A stretch of 64,000 nucleotides of DNA from Atopsyche davidsoni (lineage: Eukaryota > Arthropoda > Insecta > Trichoptera > Hydrobiosidae). The stretch is from NCBI GenBank assembly GCA_022113835.1, contig JAILWY010000001.1, forward strand, positions 16,794,501 through 16,858,500. Reading direction: 5' to 3'. The position numbers and the translations under genes were made by a program. Within the stretch, counting starts at the first letter, position 1; each line of letters begins with the position of its first letter. The notes under the pieces are model-generated. The model had not been told where the DNA came from and ran no database searches. It saw only the letters and a program-made list of their open reading frames with translations. Below are positions 13,926 through 27,491 of the stretch, in pieces.

Positions 13926-16151
13926 GTTTAACGTGATAACGCCTGTGTGATTATGATTATATTAAAATGGACTTCCACTAAGTATTTTTTAATATAATAA
14001 TAGTATAAGACTAAAATAAAATTAAACTTTCATTTAAACGACTACTGAGCAATAATAAACAATTAAAATGTGGCGAAAAAAGTAGTTCTTAACGTTCTAA
14101 GTCTAACATAGGGAGTGGGAAAACGTTCGGATGAAAATTCCTGAAATCCAATCAAACGGTCGATTATTGTGGTGTTTGCTTTTCTTGCGGTCAGTTCTGG
14201 TGGCTCTCTCTATCACTTCCTGTTACTCGTGCAATTTTTCATACTCCTGTATCTTGTTGTTAAAAGTGATGTTCAGTGTACTTTAGCACATCATGCACTT
14301 ACGTACGTAGCGACTTGTCTCTGTGAGCATTTTTGCATCGTTTTTTATACAAAAAATGCCTTGTATTTGATTTGACTAAATGACAATTCAAAAATACAAG
14401 AAGCGACGTAAAATCACAAAAAAAACTTTTTAAATAAATACCATCGTCACCCATCTCAATTGGTAGTGCCTATTTTTTCATCTTTCACTTTAAATACGCC
14501 TAGGCCTTCGATAAAACTCCGTAAGTCAATTTACTCCCCCGTATCTAACAAAATATGTTTATACGTATTCCTAAAACGACAGGCGAACCCAAATAAAGCC
14601 CCTGTCACCCTGAAAGTAAAAGGCCGGCCTTCTGACTGGGATGTAGGCAAATTTCGCAGGAGCCTCAGTCATCTCGTCCGTTTTATTTCAGATACTCAAT
14701 AAGTATTTTGAAGGCGGATAAAGTAGGCACCGTATATTATATATAACGAAAGCTCAATTTAAGATCTCTTTGGTACACGTTTTAATACATATAAAGGGGT
14801 CAGCAGGAAGTGATTTTTTTACTGCGCCCCCTGCAACCCCCGCCTCGCTACCCCACGTGTAACGAGGATTGATCTGGACGGATGGGTTTTATAGATAATC
14901 GACATTAGGTCCCACTGTTTGGGCTTCCAGATTACAAAAAGAATTACCGCTGTCGTGAAATTAATTTATTAGATTAAATAAATCTGTTTATGGAAAAGCT
15001 TTCACTCTAACAACCGGTTTATCTTATTTTATATTAATTAGAAAAATATATTTTTAAGAAAAATAAATATACAGGGTGTTTTATGGTTTTTTCCCATTAG
15101 TTTTTTTTTAATACAATTAAGATCACATTGTCGTTTGAATGTATGTTTTTGTATAGATCATAGAGTGAGAATATTATTTTTATTCCGTTACAATATTACA
15201 AATTAAAAATGTTTATAACTGTCACGCCTGGTAGACGTAAGCCATATTTAAAAAGCATATGGATAAAACAGGATCCTCTAAATATAACTAAAAAAATATT
15301 ATTTAACTACTTTTTATTTCACTTCTTGATATTGTTACAGTTGCATTATTTACTACACTTTACTAGTTTTAAAACAGTTAGGTTCATTTAAAATCTTCTT
15401 AAATTTATTTACAGATATATCGACTATTTTCATTTAATGTCACAAGTTTTAAAATGATTATGTGGATTAAAAATATTGTAAAATAAGAAGACATTTGTTT
15501 TTAATAGTCTCGTCAGTTCTGTGTCTTAGGCATGCTCGCGTTAAACGACAGATTGTTTTACATTGTCTCCCCTAGTTGACTTATCAGTTGTGTGATATTT
15601 GTGAAGATATCTTTACATTTACATACTTTCACATAAATACGTATAGATTCCTATAACAGCAAATTTGCGACCTTAAACCTCAATAAAGCCTCGTTATTCC
15701 CAACGAGCCTCAGTCGTTCAGACTAGCGTTTGTATTCTGAGTGGGTCGCTTCACAGCCACTGCGGTTTGTCATAGTTCACGATAATAAATCTATTGAAAT
15801 GATATGTTCCAATACTAACGAAACAATTTCATTTTCAGGTTACCGGTATCGTCGGAAGGGCAGATGTTCTGGCGTGTATATTTTTCTTGATATCCCTCCT
15901 CGTCTATCATGGGTAAGTACTCGAGGTAACATTGCATTTTTATTAATATTTACTAAAGTCAACTATGTTTTACCATTATTACAATAATAAATAGCATTAT
16001 TACAATAGCCAATAAATCGAAATAGCCAATGCACGTAGTAACGAATATGAATAAAAGAAAAATTATAATTTTCTCATTATCAAAAACTCTATCAATAAAG
16101 GAAAAGATTTGATCACCGTGGGACTCTTTGGGACCTTTAGTGTATCTAAAT

Positions 16152-16696
16152 CAGTGGCTCTCAAACTATTTTAGCCCACGGACCCCTTTTTATAGTCAAA
16201 ACTTCCCCACGGACCCCCTTTCATGGTCAAAACTTGCCCACGGATCCTATTTCATGGTCAAAACTTGCCCATGGACCCCCTTTCATAGTCAAAACATGCC
16301 TACGGACCCTCTTTCATACTCAAAACTTGCCTACGGACCCTGGGTGAAAAACTACATAAATTCATATTATAGACTAGTTGGTGCAAGTATCGACTCCATT
16401 GCGTTCCTGTATTAACCTACCTGACTCACCGCGATGCCTGATATTACTTGTATTTTATGCACCTGTCTATATTTATATTTTACTTAGGACGTAAAAATCG
16501 CTTATAATGTATTCATTGTTATTTATTTTATCCATATTAAATAAAAATGTGTCACATTTTTTTTATTTTATGTTAAACCTTGCGCGGACCCCCTGACGTT
16601 GTTCAGGGACCCCCAAATCGATTTTAATTTTCTAAGGACCCCCTGAATGACTCCAGGGATCCCCGGGGTCCGTAGAGACCACTTTGAGAAGCACTG
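16152..16696. mobile_element. hAT-type non-autonomous element (MITE), 545 bp
   Basis: Perfect 8-bp target-site duplication ATCTAAAT at 16144-16151 and 16697-16704. Terminal inverted repeats CAGTGGCTCTCAAAC and CAGTGCTTCTCAAAG are the classical hAT CAGTGnTTCTCAAA type. Internally about five 31-bp tandem units (cccacggaccccctttcat, then ggtcaaaacttg) occupy 16174-16340. No transposase. Confidence 0.93.
16174..16340 (+). repeat. 31-bp tandem repeat inside the hAT MITE
   Basis: About five imperfect units of CCCACGGACCCCCTTTCAT plus AGTCAAAACTTG. The same CGGACCCC word recurs near the other end (16590-16680) in inverted sense, consistent with amplified subterminal binding motifs. Confidence 0.9.
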
Positions 16697-19535
16697 ATCT
16701 AAATGAAAGTAACAATGTAAAAATTAAGCCGTTTTATGTTTTTTTACTTAAAAACGCAAACAAAATAAATATAAAATTGTAATATTGTAAAACATAACTC
16801 CTTTATCAAATTTTCATGGTAAATCAATTTTGTACAGCTAATAAAATATTTTTTCAGATTTCCTTCAAATCGATAATTATACTGTGCTGAATATTGAAAA
16901 AAAGTATATAATTATATACATATGTGTATTTAAATATGATTTTGCACTTATGGTTTTCAAGTTAAGAATCATTTTTTTGTATTTAAACAAAAGATTAACT
17001 TTGGGTAAAATTTTACTTTAGCGGCAAAACTTTTCAAAGATTGATTATACTGTGGAGCGTGGTTCTTTTATTCTTTGAAAATATTTATAATTACAAACCC
17101 TCTGAATTGTACCAAAAGCAACCGCATTAAATGATATACAATACACTGCCAACTTAGCGATAAATTAACTGCGAAGATAAATAACTAAATGGATTCGCCT
17201 GTGTTCTTGTCTCAAGGACACTCCTTACCAGGTATCATAACTGTTAGGCTCTCTTTTGTTTTGGAGTTCATTGAATCCTGCGTGTAAAAGTGACTGAAAT
17301 AAATATCAATACATATTACTGGGATAGTATAGAAAATAAATACTTTTAATGATAAATAAACTGCTCTAGAAGGTATATATATTTTTTGCTTTAAGAAATT
17401 TAAGCTTGTGAATGAGTTTGGATCGAATGCTTCCACTGTATTTATAAACTACAATGAATATATATGTGTATACGCTTAATTTTATAATTTATTCCATTTT
17501 ATCAATATCATCTTTACATAAATGGAAACTAGTGAAAGTAGATATTTTGATTACAACATCAACCAACATAAAAAATTAAACCAATCGTACTTTTTCATGT
17601 CCTCTATAGATATATGTCAAAAAGATATGATGTCAAAAATGTTGTATTCATTGTTGTTTTTGCTTAATAAATTCAGGTTATTAATAATGTGCTCTTTACA
17701 AACGTTTGATTTTCTAGCTATCTTGTATAATATTTTATTTATATATAACCAAACATACAACCGCCTCGTTCTTCAGCGCTGAGCACTGGATCCTTGTAGA
17801 CCCGCAATCGAATCGAAAACAGTTAACAAATATAGATATTTGTAAACTGTTTCTAATAAATTTTAAACAACTTAAAACACTAGGAATTCTTTTAAAAAAA
17901 ACTTTTTTGCTGAGCTATTTTTGCAAAAAACAAGGCTAATTTCAATGACGTGTCAATATAGAATAATTTTTACTGTATTATTACTGCTAGCTCCTTTCAT
18001 TTTTTTATGCGTTTACAAAATAATGTGGTTACGGACTTCTTACTTGATTATCAACACTGCAAATAAACTGAATGATTGTTAAAGGGAAGTGTGTTTGGTA
18101 AGTGGCATTGCTTCGGCGAGAACTCTTCCGGGAGGTGAGCACCGGCGCTCCACTATTCATAAATTGCATGTCCCGGGAGCTCCTTGCCGAATTAACCAAT
18201 TCACAAGCAACTATACAATATACTATACTATAAAATAGAAGCACAACCGTTCAGGTTATGCTTCTCTTTCGTCCATGAATTGTCTTGCTCGCACAAATCT
18301 CGAACATTGCATTAAATTAACAACTAAGTACAGTTACCATTCACTCATTGTTTTGTCTTATACTCTTCATTTTATAATTTACCGACAAATACTTTCAAAT
18401 GAAAAATCTTAAATGCTTAATATAAAGTATTTACCTACATTTTTAAAACTCTGATATTATAATTGATAATATGTTTTTAAAAATCAATTCTCTAAATATC
18501 AGTTTGCATAAATTTTATCACAAGTAATTTTTTTTCTTAAATCGTGAATAAAACAACCAATTCCATGCGCTTTGAACTCTGGCTAGACTGACACCGCCTT
18601 ATTAATTAGCTACCCATCCGTTATCAAACTAATTTTATTATAATTCATATGTTTTGTTTGTATTCAAAAAAGAAAATTCGGCACAATAAATGATTTCTGT
18701 TTATTGAAATTATTTTTAAAGTAGAACTAAATAAATATTAATCATTATTGAATCTTACATTTTCACATCATTAAAATCGTGTTCTTCCGGGGCTCCGTTT
18801 TATCGCGTTTCATTACATTAATATCAAAACAACGAACTTGTAAGACGGGGATGTTTACAATTATAGCCTGCGGAAACCAAATCCACAATTCTCTATCCAG
18901 CTTTTGGGTAAGGTGTGGGTAATGCCTCCCACAATAAATATTAGATCCAATGACTTGCCAGCCAAAAACCTTTCAAACATTTAGTACAATAATTATTCAA
19001 TAAATACCCATCACAATAGTGGTTTATGCAATACCAGACGATGACTTCATCTCTATTATTTACGACCGAATATATTTCATTAATTGTAAATAAAATAACT
19101 ATTCAATGTAAGCACCTTTATTATTTTAGGATTAATTTTTATTAATATAAATGTAAATTATTTATTTTTATCTTTTTATTTGAAAGAAAACAATAGTTTT
19201 ATAGTCATACTTTTAAATGTCATCTTTGAGAAGTACATTTTCTAATTTTCATTTCCATCTATACATTTTTGAGACACAAGATTTAAACAAAGATAAACTT
19301 TGGGTGAAGAAAAAAATATGTATTACGGATAAATTTTATTTAAATAAATCTCAATAAACAATGTTTATTTGACTATAAAATATCTCGTTTACTAAGTATG
19401 TTCTTTTTCTGAATTGAAGTCATGGATTTTCTATTTTCGTACAAAAAGAATAATTCACGTGTATTCTTTAAATTTGCTTAATTCGGTAGCACGCCGGGCC
19501 AGCGGCGCAGACCGTCCCCGAGGGAGGCCGGGGCG

Positions 19536-19590
19536 CCCCCCCCACCCCCACCCCACCCCCACCCCACCCCCCATGCGCCACCCACCATGC
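19536..19590 (+). repeat. C-rich (CCCCA)n tract within a GC-rich island
   Basis: Runs of CCCC separated by A within a 220-bp GC-rich island (19485-19700). The complementary strand satisfies the four-G-run pattern of G-quadruplexes. Confidence 0.85.
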
Positions 19591-22193
19591 CCCCCGCGCC
19601 AAATAAAAGTCAACTTTGAGAAGGGGCAGGTAGAGACCTGACCCTCCCGGCTGCAGGGCGGCGCGCCCCGCGTGTCAGCCAGGACGCTCGGACCGGGATA
19701 CCTCAACTTTAATAAAACTTATTTAAATCGTTGCTCAACCACAAATTTTCTCAACTAAATATATATTCTAATTAGCTTGGCTTAGAGCCACGTTTGTAAG
19801 TATTGCGTTATTCCAAAGATACGTTAAGTTAGCTTTCATCGGAATTTTTTTTATTCAAAATCAAAAGCGAACAAAATACATAACAAGCTTAGTGTAACAA
19901 GATACGCGTATCGAACAACTCTTTTATAAGAAAACTTGTCATATAATATTTGTAATTGCATTCGTTGAACAGCTGACTATCAATATTTAATTGTGGTTTG
20001 CTAAATAAAACTATATTAAATACTAAGAATAATATTAAATCTAATATTGTAGTATAGTTGCTAAATCAGCGCCTTGGATTATTTCCGCCCGTCGAGTCCA
20101 AATAATAACACGCGCGACTCGTGGGACATTAAGCAGACGTCATCCCTTTATTAAATTTATAAATAATAAATACGGCTAATAAAGATACGGGGGTTCTGAA
20201 AAATGCAAAAGCGCAGGCTTAACCCTTGTCCTGTCGGAACAGGGTTTAACCCATTAAGTCACAGACGCCTCCACCGCCCCCTCGTCCCTCTGAGGTGTGT
20301 TATTTTTTACCTTTCTCTCTAGCGGCAGACTCCACTCAAGATAGGTTTTTTTTAAACCGAGAACTTCAGGAATCGTTCCTTGACAAAACACTTCTAAAAC
20401 GCTTTCGCACTTCGTAAGTTATTTAAGTCTCCCTCTCGATAGGAGGTTCACTTATGAAAATAGCTTAATCTTTGAGATCGGTTTCGGTGCAGGAAGAAAA
20501 CTTTAATGTTTTAATTTTTCAAAAGTGTGGTTAGAGAGATGCAAAACTTCCAATGATTTTTTTTAGTCTGACAATGATAAAAAAATTTATGCTTAAAATT
20601 AATTATTACAAATCAAGAGAACAAATATAACATTTTTATGTCATGTTTATATTTCACATAAGTAATGTATTTAGACTAAGTATATGCATATTTAGTTAAA
20701 TAAAATGTTACTTCAAAAATAAATATCATGATTTTTATAAACGCTACTGTTTTTTTTTTATATAACAAAAATAATGTTTCACTTTTTAACTGAAGTAAAA
20801 AAATATATTTTTTTTTTCATTTCCCAGTATTAGCAAACGACCAAAAAAATCTGAATTCTTACACCAAAAAACTTAGAAGAACCTTAAAAACTAATAAATT
20901 TTGATAAAAAAAGAGTAAATATGTACTTTGTTAAATTAATATTAAGACATAAAATGTCACATATCTAAGAATATTAACAAAGTTTTTGAAAAAACCACAT
21001 TAAAATATATTAATACAAAGTAATGATATAAGTTAAAAATGTAAAGAATTAATCAATCAACATTTTTATAAATTGAACTCTTGTCTAAAATTGTTCATTT
21101 AAACTTTGAGCAGAATCTAACAAACATCTCCTAAGTGTTAAACCCAGTGCGGTAAACTTTTCTACAATTCCTTGATGTAGTTTACACACGCCCTCGAACA
21201 TGATCGTCCTCCCAACATAAATATCTGTAATTAATAATAGAAGGAAAAGCTTCCAAAAGCTTTCAGCTCCTCTTGTTTTCCTGAAAGTTTGAGCTCACAC
21301 AACTTTAGTATTGAAAAGATTAGAAAAACGATAATGTTCTGATTGTTCAGATCTGGTGGCAAACCCGCCCTGACATCCTCGCAATGAACTCCTCTTGCAG
21401 CGTAATTGTCTATAAGATATTTCTCACCTCGTTTTAAAAGCTTTGGAGCTGTAATCGAATAATATTTTTAGGTTGGATTGGAATTAAAAGGATTGAATAA
21501 GCTGGAAAGTGTTAATCTTCTACGTTAAAAATATAATTTAATTTTGAAATTAAGGTTTTTTGACTTGCCATAAATTCATAGATAAATGTAAGCTGAATAT
21601 AGTATTGAACCTCATTAATATATTATATAGTATATATTTGTTGATGTGAGAAAAGATATGCGAAAAATTGCTAAATAACTATTTTTATGTTTTTATTCAT
21701 AATTAAAATTACTATACAAGGTACGACATTTGTTATTAGTTATAAATATGCTTTGACATAACTGAATAAAGTTCCATAATTTTATATTTTATAATTAGCA
21801 ATGCCTTCAAGTGTAACAAAATAAATTCTTACTATATCTTTTGCCTGCGGGAGCAAATAGAATAATCAATGATAATATCGATAATTTCAATAAATGAAAC
21901 TTTAAACCTTTAGTAAACATGATTGCATGAAATATGAATAGTAGATTTGTAAGTAAATTTTAAAACACATATGCTTTATACTTCTTTTTCTCATTCAAAC
22001 ACTGTCACACACCCTTCTAATTTCTTTACGTCTTAAAAAGCCAAAAGAAGATAAAGAATTTTCAATATTTCAAAAAGGTTTTACCATAACTTGCATGTAT
22101 TCGCAGTGAGGTTTAAATTTGTAAATTTTAAACAACTATTTCTCGTTAAATGTACTCTGTGCTGTGCGGAGAAGACACAAAGCTACCTTATGT

Positions 22194-22242
22194 CGTGCTC
22201 GCGTGTGCTCGCGTGTGCTCGCGTGTGCTCGCGTGTGCTCGC
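22194..22242 (+). repeat. 10-bp tandem repeat GCGTGTGCTC
   Basis: Four identical units plus partial flanks. Confidence 0.95.
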
Positions 22243-23850
22243 TGGGCTTGCTTGTGGATAGTTTTCAAACCGCACTCGGTCAAGCATGGAACATTGTCTC
22301 AGCGGGGATTCAACTGTTTCGTTCGTCTTCTCGTCTCGAGTTCTTCCTCTGGCGCTCTCCGAACAACCGACTCCGCCTCCTTTGCGCCAATCCCAGTCTT
22401 TTTCATCGGGCGACTGCCGTTCTCAGCCGGACATTCACTATCACGTACTTTTATACTACTTAGACCTAGTTTTTTTAAGAACAATCTTAAACTTGTCTTT
22501 GTAAAGATTTTATTAGCCTTATTAATCCTCAAATAACTGAAAATATTAGGAGCATGGCTGTTGGTTTTTCAGGGTTGCATTTTCATTACTAACTGTATAT
22601 GCTTCGATGAGATGACTTAATTTTTTTGTGTCTAATGTATAATATCCTTTTCAATACAATACACTACAATAAATTGTAACATTAAAGATGCCCTATCGAA
22701 TAATAGAAAAATAAACAGTGCCGTCTGCTAAATTTACACTATTTACTATTATACCTCTAAGTCATATATATTTTTTCAATATAAGTGATTCACAATTGAT
22801 AAAATAATTTCATCATACGCTGCGCAGCGTTACTTGAGGTGGTCTCATTTGGGAAAGTTCCAAAGATTTCCTCTGTCAGAACTCTGATTAATTACGCCTG
22901 AAATGTTCATTTGTTGAAATCAGAAGAAGGCTCGAAACGATAAAATCGGATTCGATGAAACTTGTTCACGAATGAGACCAGCACACTTCCAAGTAATGAT
23001 TAACAGCCCAAAAAATCAGGACTTAAAAAAGATCACAACTAACTCGCTCAGCGCATTTCGTAACGAAAATAAGAATCTTTAATAAAAATTCTACTCAGTT
23101 CTGTACGTCCTATGAATACATTGTAATTTAATCCAATAATAATTTAACATCTGCATTAATTTAGTATACCAAATTAGCCTATATATGCTGGAATACACCT
23201 GGCAGATATGAATAACACATGGCATATTTATTATTTACAGGTATTAAACTAATTGATATTGATTTGACATAACAGTTTGTCATACATCCGTGTAAGAGTG
23301 CGGGAGATGTTGATAAACTGCCTCACTAAGACGCCGGTCGCATTGATTTACAATCATCTCTTAACTTGGAACACACGCAAACGGTCTCAGTAACAAAGAG
23401 AAGGCTCCATTGTCCGGCTGTCGGCCATGAAGGCGTTTTCCGGACCACTTTTATATCACAAGCCGGACAAACGCCGGCCCGGCGCGCACAATACCCCGTG
23501 AAATACCTTTGTCTTCTTTGCTTTTATTCGTCGCTTTAAAGGTAAAATCCCTGAAATAGAGCTCAGCACACATGCCATTCTGACTTCCCTGCTGTAATTT
23601 CAGAATGCATGTTGTTTTTCCTATGGCTGTTTCATTCCCCGGATTAGCGCAGTCAGTAAACGTGTTTTATGTTCTCGTACTTTTAGATTTACGGTTACAG
23701 ATACAGATTTTTTAAACATCAAATACTTAAGTCCTATTTGAAAAACTTAATAACGAAAAATACTGACAACAAACTATTAAATATGAAAATTATCAAATTT
23801 TAGTAATGATAAAAATATCCGCGTTAGCTTAATTGCAGATTCGCCAAACC

Positions 23851-23986
23851 TCGTTTGATAATACCAACGTGAAAGGTAGGCGAAACCGGTCACCAATAAA
23901 ATTAACCGTGCGGAAAAATCACAAAACTATTATTTTTTAAATATTAAAATGGAATTCCTTCAAGTAATCTGTCAAAAATATTGATT
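23851..23986 (-). repeat. GGTGACCGG dispersed family, single arm, minus
   Basis: Reverse orientation: cctcgtttgataataccaac, gcgaaaccggtcaccaata, ggaaaaatcacaaaac, ttaaaatggaattcc and tcaaaaatattga. It lies just upstream of the 24-kb mariner. Confidence 0.85.
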
Positions 23987-24008
23987 ACTTTTATATATAT
24001 ATATATAC

Positions 24009-25119
24009 GGTGTGTGCATTATTTTTTTCGGATTTTCTATGAGATGGAATTACTAGTATTGAATTGCATCAGGCTATACTTTAACATTTCATTGTGAAGC
24101 GTCATTGTTGCGCTTTTGTTTTCAGTATATGTCATATCGCTGAAGTGTATACAACATTTTTTTTTGAGCTCTCAACATGTCAACTTTTGTACCAACAAAA
24201 CGCAATTTGCGGGAAGCTTTACTTTTCTGTTTCAATTGGAAGAATAAACCAGCTGAAAGTCACCGATTGCTGTGTGAAGTTTATGGTGAACATGTTCGAT
24301 CGCAAAAAAACGTGTGAGAACTGGTTTCGACGCTTTAACAATGGTGATTTCGATGTGGATGACAAAGAACGTCCAGGCCAACCAAAAAATTCGAAGATGA
24401 AGAATTAGAGGCATTGCTCGATAACGACTCGTGTCAAACGCAAGCAGAACTCGCAGAATCATTAGGAGTTGATCGAGCAACAATTTCAAAACACTTAAAA
24501 GCATTGAGAATGATTTAAAAGCAAGGAAATCGGGTGCCACGTGAATTGAAGCCGAGAGACGTCGAAAGGCGATTTTGCATTTCGGAAATGCTGCTTGAAC
24601 GCCTCAAAAAGAAGTCATTTTTGCATCGCATCATCACTGGTGATGAAAAATGAATTCGCTACGACAACCTGAAGCGTAAAAAATCATGGGGTAAGCCCGG
24701 ACATGCATCAACATCGACGGCCAGGCCAAATATAGACAAGGCACGAGTCTGTAATTTTCCATCATGACAATCCTCGGCCACATGTTGCTAAATCGGTTAA
24801 AACCTATTTGGAAAACAGTGGATGAGAAGTTCTGCCTCACCCGCCTTATAGCCCAGACCTTTCCCTTTTCGACTACCACTTGTTTCAATCGATGCAGAAT
24901 GCTCTTTCTGGAATACGCTTCACTTCTGAACAGGGTATCAAAAATTGGCTTGATTCTTTTTTGGCTTCAAAAGATGAACAGTTCTTTTGGGATGGAATCC
25001 ATAATTTGCCCGAAAGATGGGAAAAAGTAGTGGCTAGCGATATATATTGTATATATATATTGTACCAATTTTTTTATAATAAAGCTCCAATTTCACGAAA
25101 AAATTTATGCATTTTATAT
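24009..25119 (+). mobile_element. Mariner-family transposon, internally deleted and decayed
   Basis: Inverted ends TGCATTATTTTTTTCG (24015-24030) and the complement of CGAAAAAATTTATGCA (25096-25111), lying in TA-rich flanks. Between them is a degraded transposase on the + strand: an N-terminal helix-turn-helix start (MSTFVPTKRNLREALL from 24177), CENWFRRFNNGDFDVDDKER, QTQAELAESLGVDRATISKH, TGDEK and KSWGKPGH. A break follows near 24715, then HPPYSPDL-like and FWDGIHNLPERWEKVVASD motifs. Frameshifts and stops make it inactive; the segment around the second and part of the third catalytic Asp is missing. Confidence 0.88.
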
Positions 25120-25279
25120 ATATACCTTAGTAACAAACATAGTAAATATTATAAAATTTCTGCTTCCTTCAAGTTACGTCATATTTAACACACTGAAAAA
25201 ACGTGTCACCATTATGGGAGTACTGAGAAACATTTAAAATAAAAACATGGCTAGCTTTAGCCCGAAAGCGGCCGGCGAA

Positions 25280-25367
25280 GACCCGGTGGCGACCCGGTGG
25301 AGACCCGGTGGAGACCCGGCGGGGACCCGGCGGGGACCCGGCGGAGACCCGGCGGGGACCCGGCAGC
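25280..25367 (+). repeat. 11-bp GC-rich minisatellite
   Basis: Eight units of GACCCGGYGGN in an AT-rich setting, shortly after the mariner end. The period is not a multiple of three, so open frames across it are incidental. Confidence 0.95.
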
Positions 25368-27377
25368 CACGCAATCTGGTGATACCGAGGTTCGCGCCCA
25401 AATGGAATCCGTGTTATAGAGTTTTGACTTGAGAATAAACTCAAACCGTAAATGTTAATAATATTCATTATGCGCTGCTAAATGTTCTAACGACCCTCTA
25501 TTTCGCTAAATTTCAATTTTAAAGACCGGAGAAACACGGAATCGTCATCACGCCGCTCTTTTTACACCAAACAGAACTTATTTCTACCAACTTTTTTTTT
25601 TATTACAGTATCAATTTCGTAAATAGTTTTTATTGTAAAACTTAAAACTTTTCAGTAATCTATGCCTACACATATTTACTAAGATATTTATAATATGATT
25701 ACCTTGAAAATACTTTTACTTTGCTCCTAGAACTTTAAATTATAATTTGAAAAAAACTGTTATTTGAAAGATTAAGGAACTAGACTGCGATAGCCAGAAT
25801 GTGTCCGTTAGAGCTTTTAAAAATAATTAATATTCATTAAAATTAGATGATTGAATAGTTCAATTCTGAATGCACCCCCGAAAAAACAGGCAAATATTAG
25901 TTCCTGAAGTACCGCGGCAGAAGTCTTGCGTCCTCTGTCGGGATATTAAAGACAGTTGTGTCTCTTGTAATATCTGCCGCCTGCGGATGTGTGTATAATG
26001 TTACTAATTCCATATAATAATAGCTCCCACTCTTCTATCCTATTTTCTGACATATAAATTAGGACCTCTCAGATTACCGACTGCTGGGACACTGGCTAAG
26101 TATGTGAGAGGAATATCATGTCTGTATTTCTGTCCTAGAATTATCATTATTTGTCTTATTTTCCTCTTTAGACGTAATGTATGTAGGGTGACTGCGACCC
26201 TCTAAAGAAAGGGCTGCGACTTTCTAAAAAAAGATTATATTCCAAAAACAAGTTTTTAAAAATGAGTAATTTTTTTTAAATATGGAGTACTACCAATTAA
26301 ACCAGTATATCGGGGAAAATTTTTAATTATAATTTCAACGTTTTAGTTTGGGTTCTAGAGCTTCTTACGAAACAATTATTAAATATGTCAATTATTTGTT
26401 CTATAAAGAATTTGACACTCCAAGAGCAAGTTTTCTGATAATCAATGTAGACAGCATTACAACATTAGGCACAACTCGTCACGACTCAACGCGCAATAGG
26501 ATAACTCCAGTACCGAGGATTATGATGACTAGTTCAATCTCACCTGGCTAATGGCATGTTTCCCAAAATCGTCATGTGTCCAGCTTCAAAAATAAATTAG
26601 TCAATAGTCTCTAATAAAAACAGAATGCGACGAACAAGAGCATTTCAGGATACCAATTTTTATTCTAAAGCTTTTTAATAGTGAGTGGTAAAAACAAAAC
26701 CGAAAAAAATTACCTAAAAAAATATCGCTCGTAAAATGGAGTGACAATGATCCCGGGTGGTTTTTTTTATCCATATAAGCATGTGAATAAAAATGACGTA
26801 TGAAATTGTATAGATTCATTGGCGTGTAGTTGCGATCCCAAGCGATAAAGCAACGACACATGCATATGCAAAATTATTATATTCCATACGCAAAGTGACA
26901 CATAATTTTTCCAATCAATCACCGTTAATATACTGCTGTTGCAACTATGATGGCATCCCACAAATAAAGATCGTTTCATAATAACTCATAACTAATTACA
27001 CATGTATACAAATATTCTGACAGCAATAGTTAGGATATTTTTTAAAATGCAAATTTATAAAATCACATTTATTAAAAAATGAAATTTTGTGTGCATAGCA
27101 GTACTAAGGAATCAATCCTCAGATGTCATTTTGACCCATCCGGATAATTAAAAAAATCGTAATTCATTTCCTGATTTACATTTAAAACTTTTCGTACATT
27201 TTTACAGTCGGAGCTTGTAATGAGTCGCTCGGGGACCAATTTTGCATTATTATTCGACGAACTTCAAGCATCAACAAACTTTTTACAAATGTACCGCTAG
27301 CGGTGTGAGCTCGCGTTGTCAATTATTCACCCACTTAGTAGCGCTTACAGTTTAAATATTTCAAGGAATAAATTAAT

Positions 27378-27491
27378 TAGTAATCTACTAAATGGTGTCT
27401 GCCTTTTGAATTCGAGGCAGAAAATTCATTTAGACCGCCTCGTGGTTCGGCAGCTAGCGAGTCTGCTTTTCTATCGGGAGGTCCAGGGTAA
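27378..27491. other. Exon-like island with a consensus splice donor
   Basis: A GC-richer block ends at ccagg followed by a perfect GTAAGT (27487-27492) on the + strand, and one + frame reads EFEAENSFRPPRGSAASESA before it. The minus strand is also open through the same block (YPGPPDRKADSLAAEPRGG). No acceptor or start was found, so it is not called a gene. Confidence 0.25.

Larger units (their letters stand above)
3600..16143. other. AT-rich region without a recognisable gene
   Basis: Apart from the repeats listed separately, GC-richer islands lie at 4470-4640, 5990-6350, 8850-9240 and 10640-10810. Their reading frames are short, lack splice signals that agree, and match nothing I know. They could be conserved noncoding or regulatory DNA. 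Confidence 0.5.
16705..24008. other. AT-rich region without a recognisable gene
   Basis: GC-richer islands at 18090-18190, 19485-19700, 20080-20340, 22140-22460 and 23280-23560. No spliced or single-exon gene could be supported. Confidence 0.5.

Noticed and set aside
16174..16340. Direct repeats considered as a CRISPR array
   Set aside because: Units are contiguous without unique spacers and lie inside a eukaryotic hAT MITE.
22150..22536. 128-residue + frame with a CARVCSRVLACAR start
   Set aside because: It starts in a 10-bp tandem repeat, has no recognisable domain, and three frames plus the minus strand are all open.
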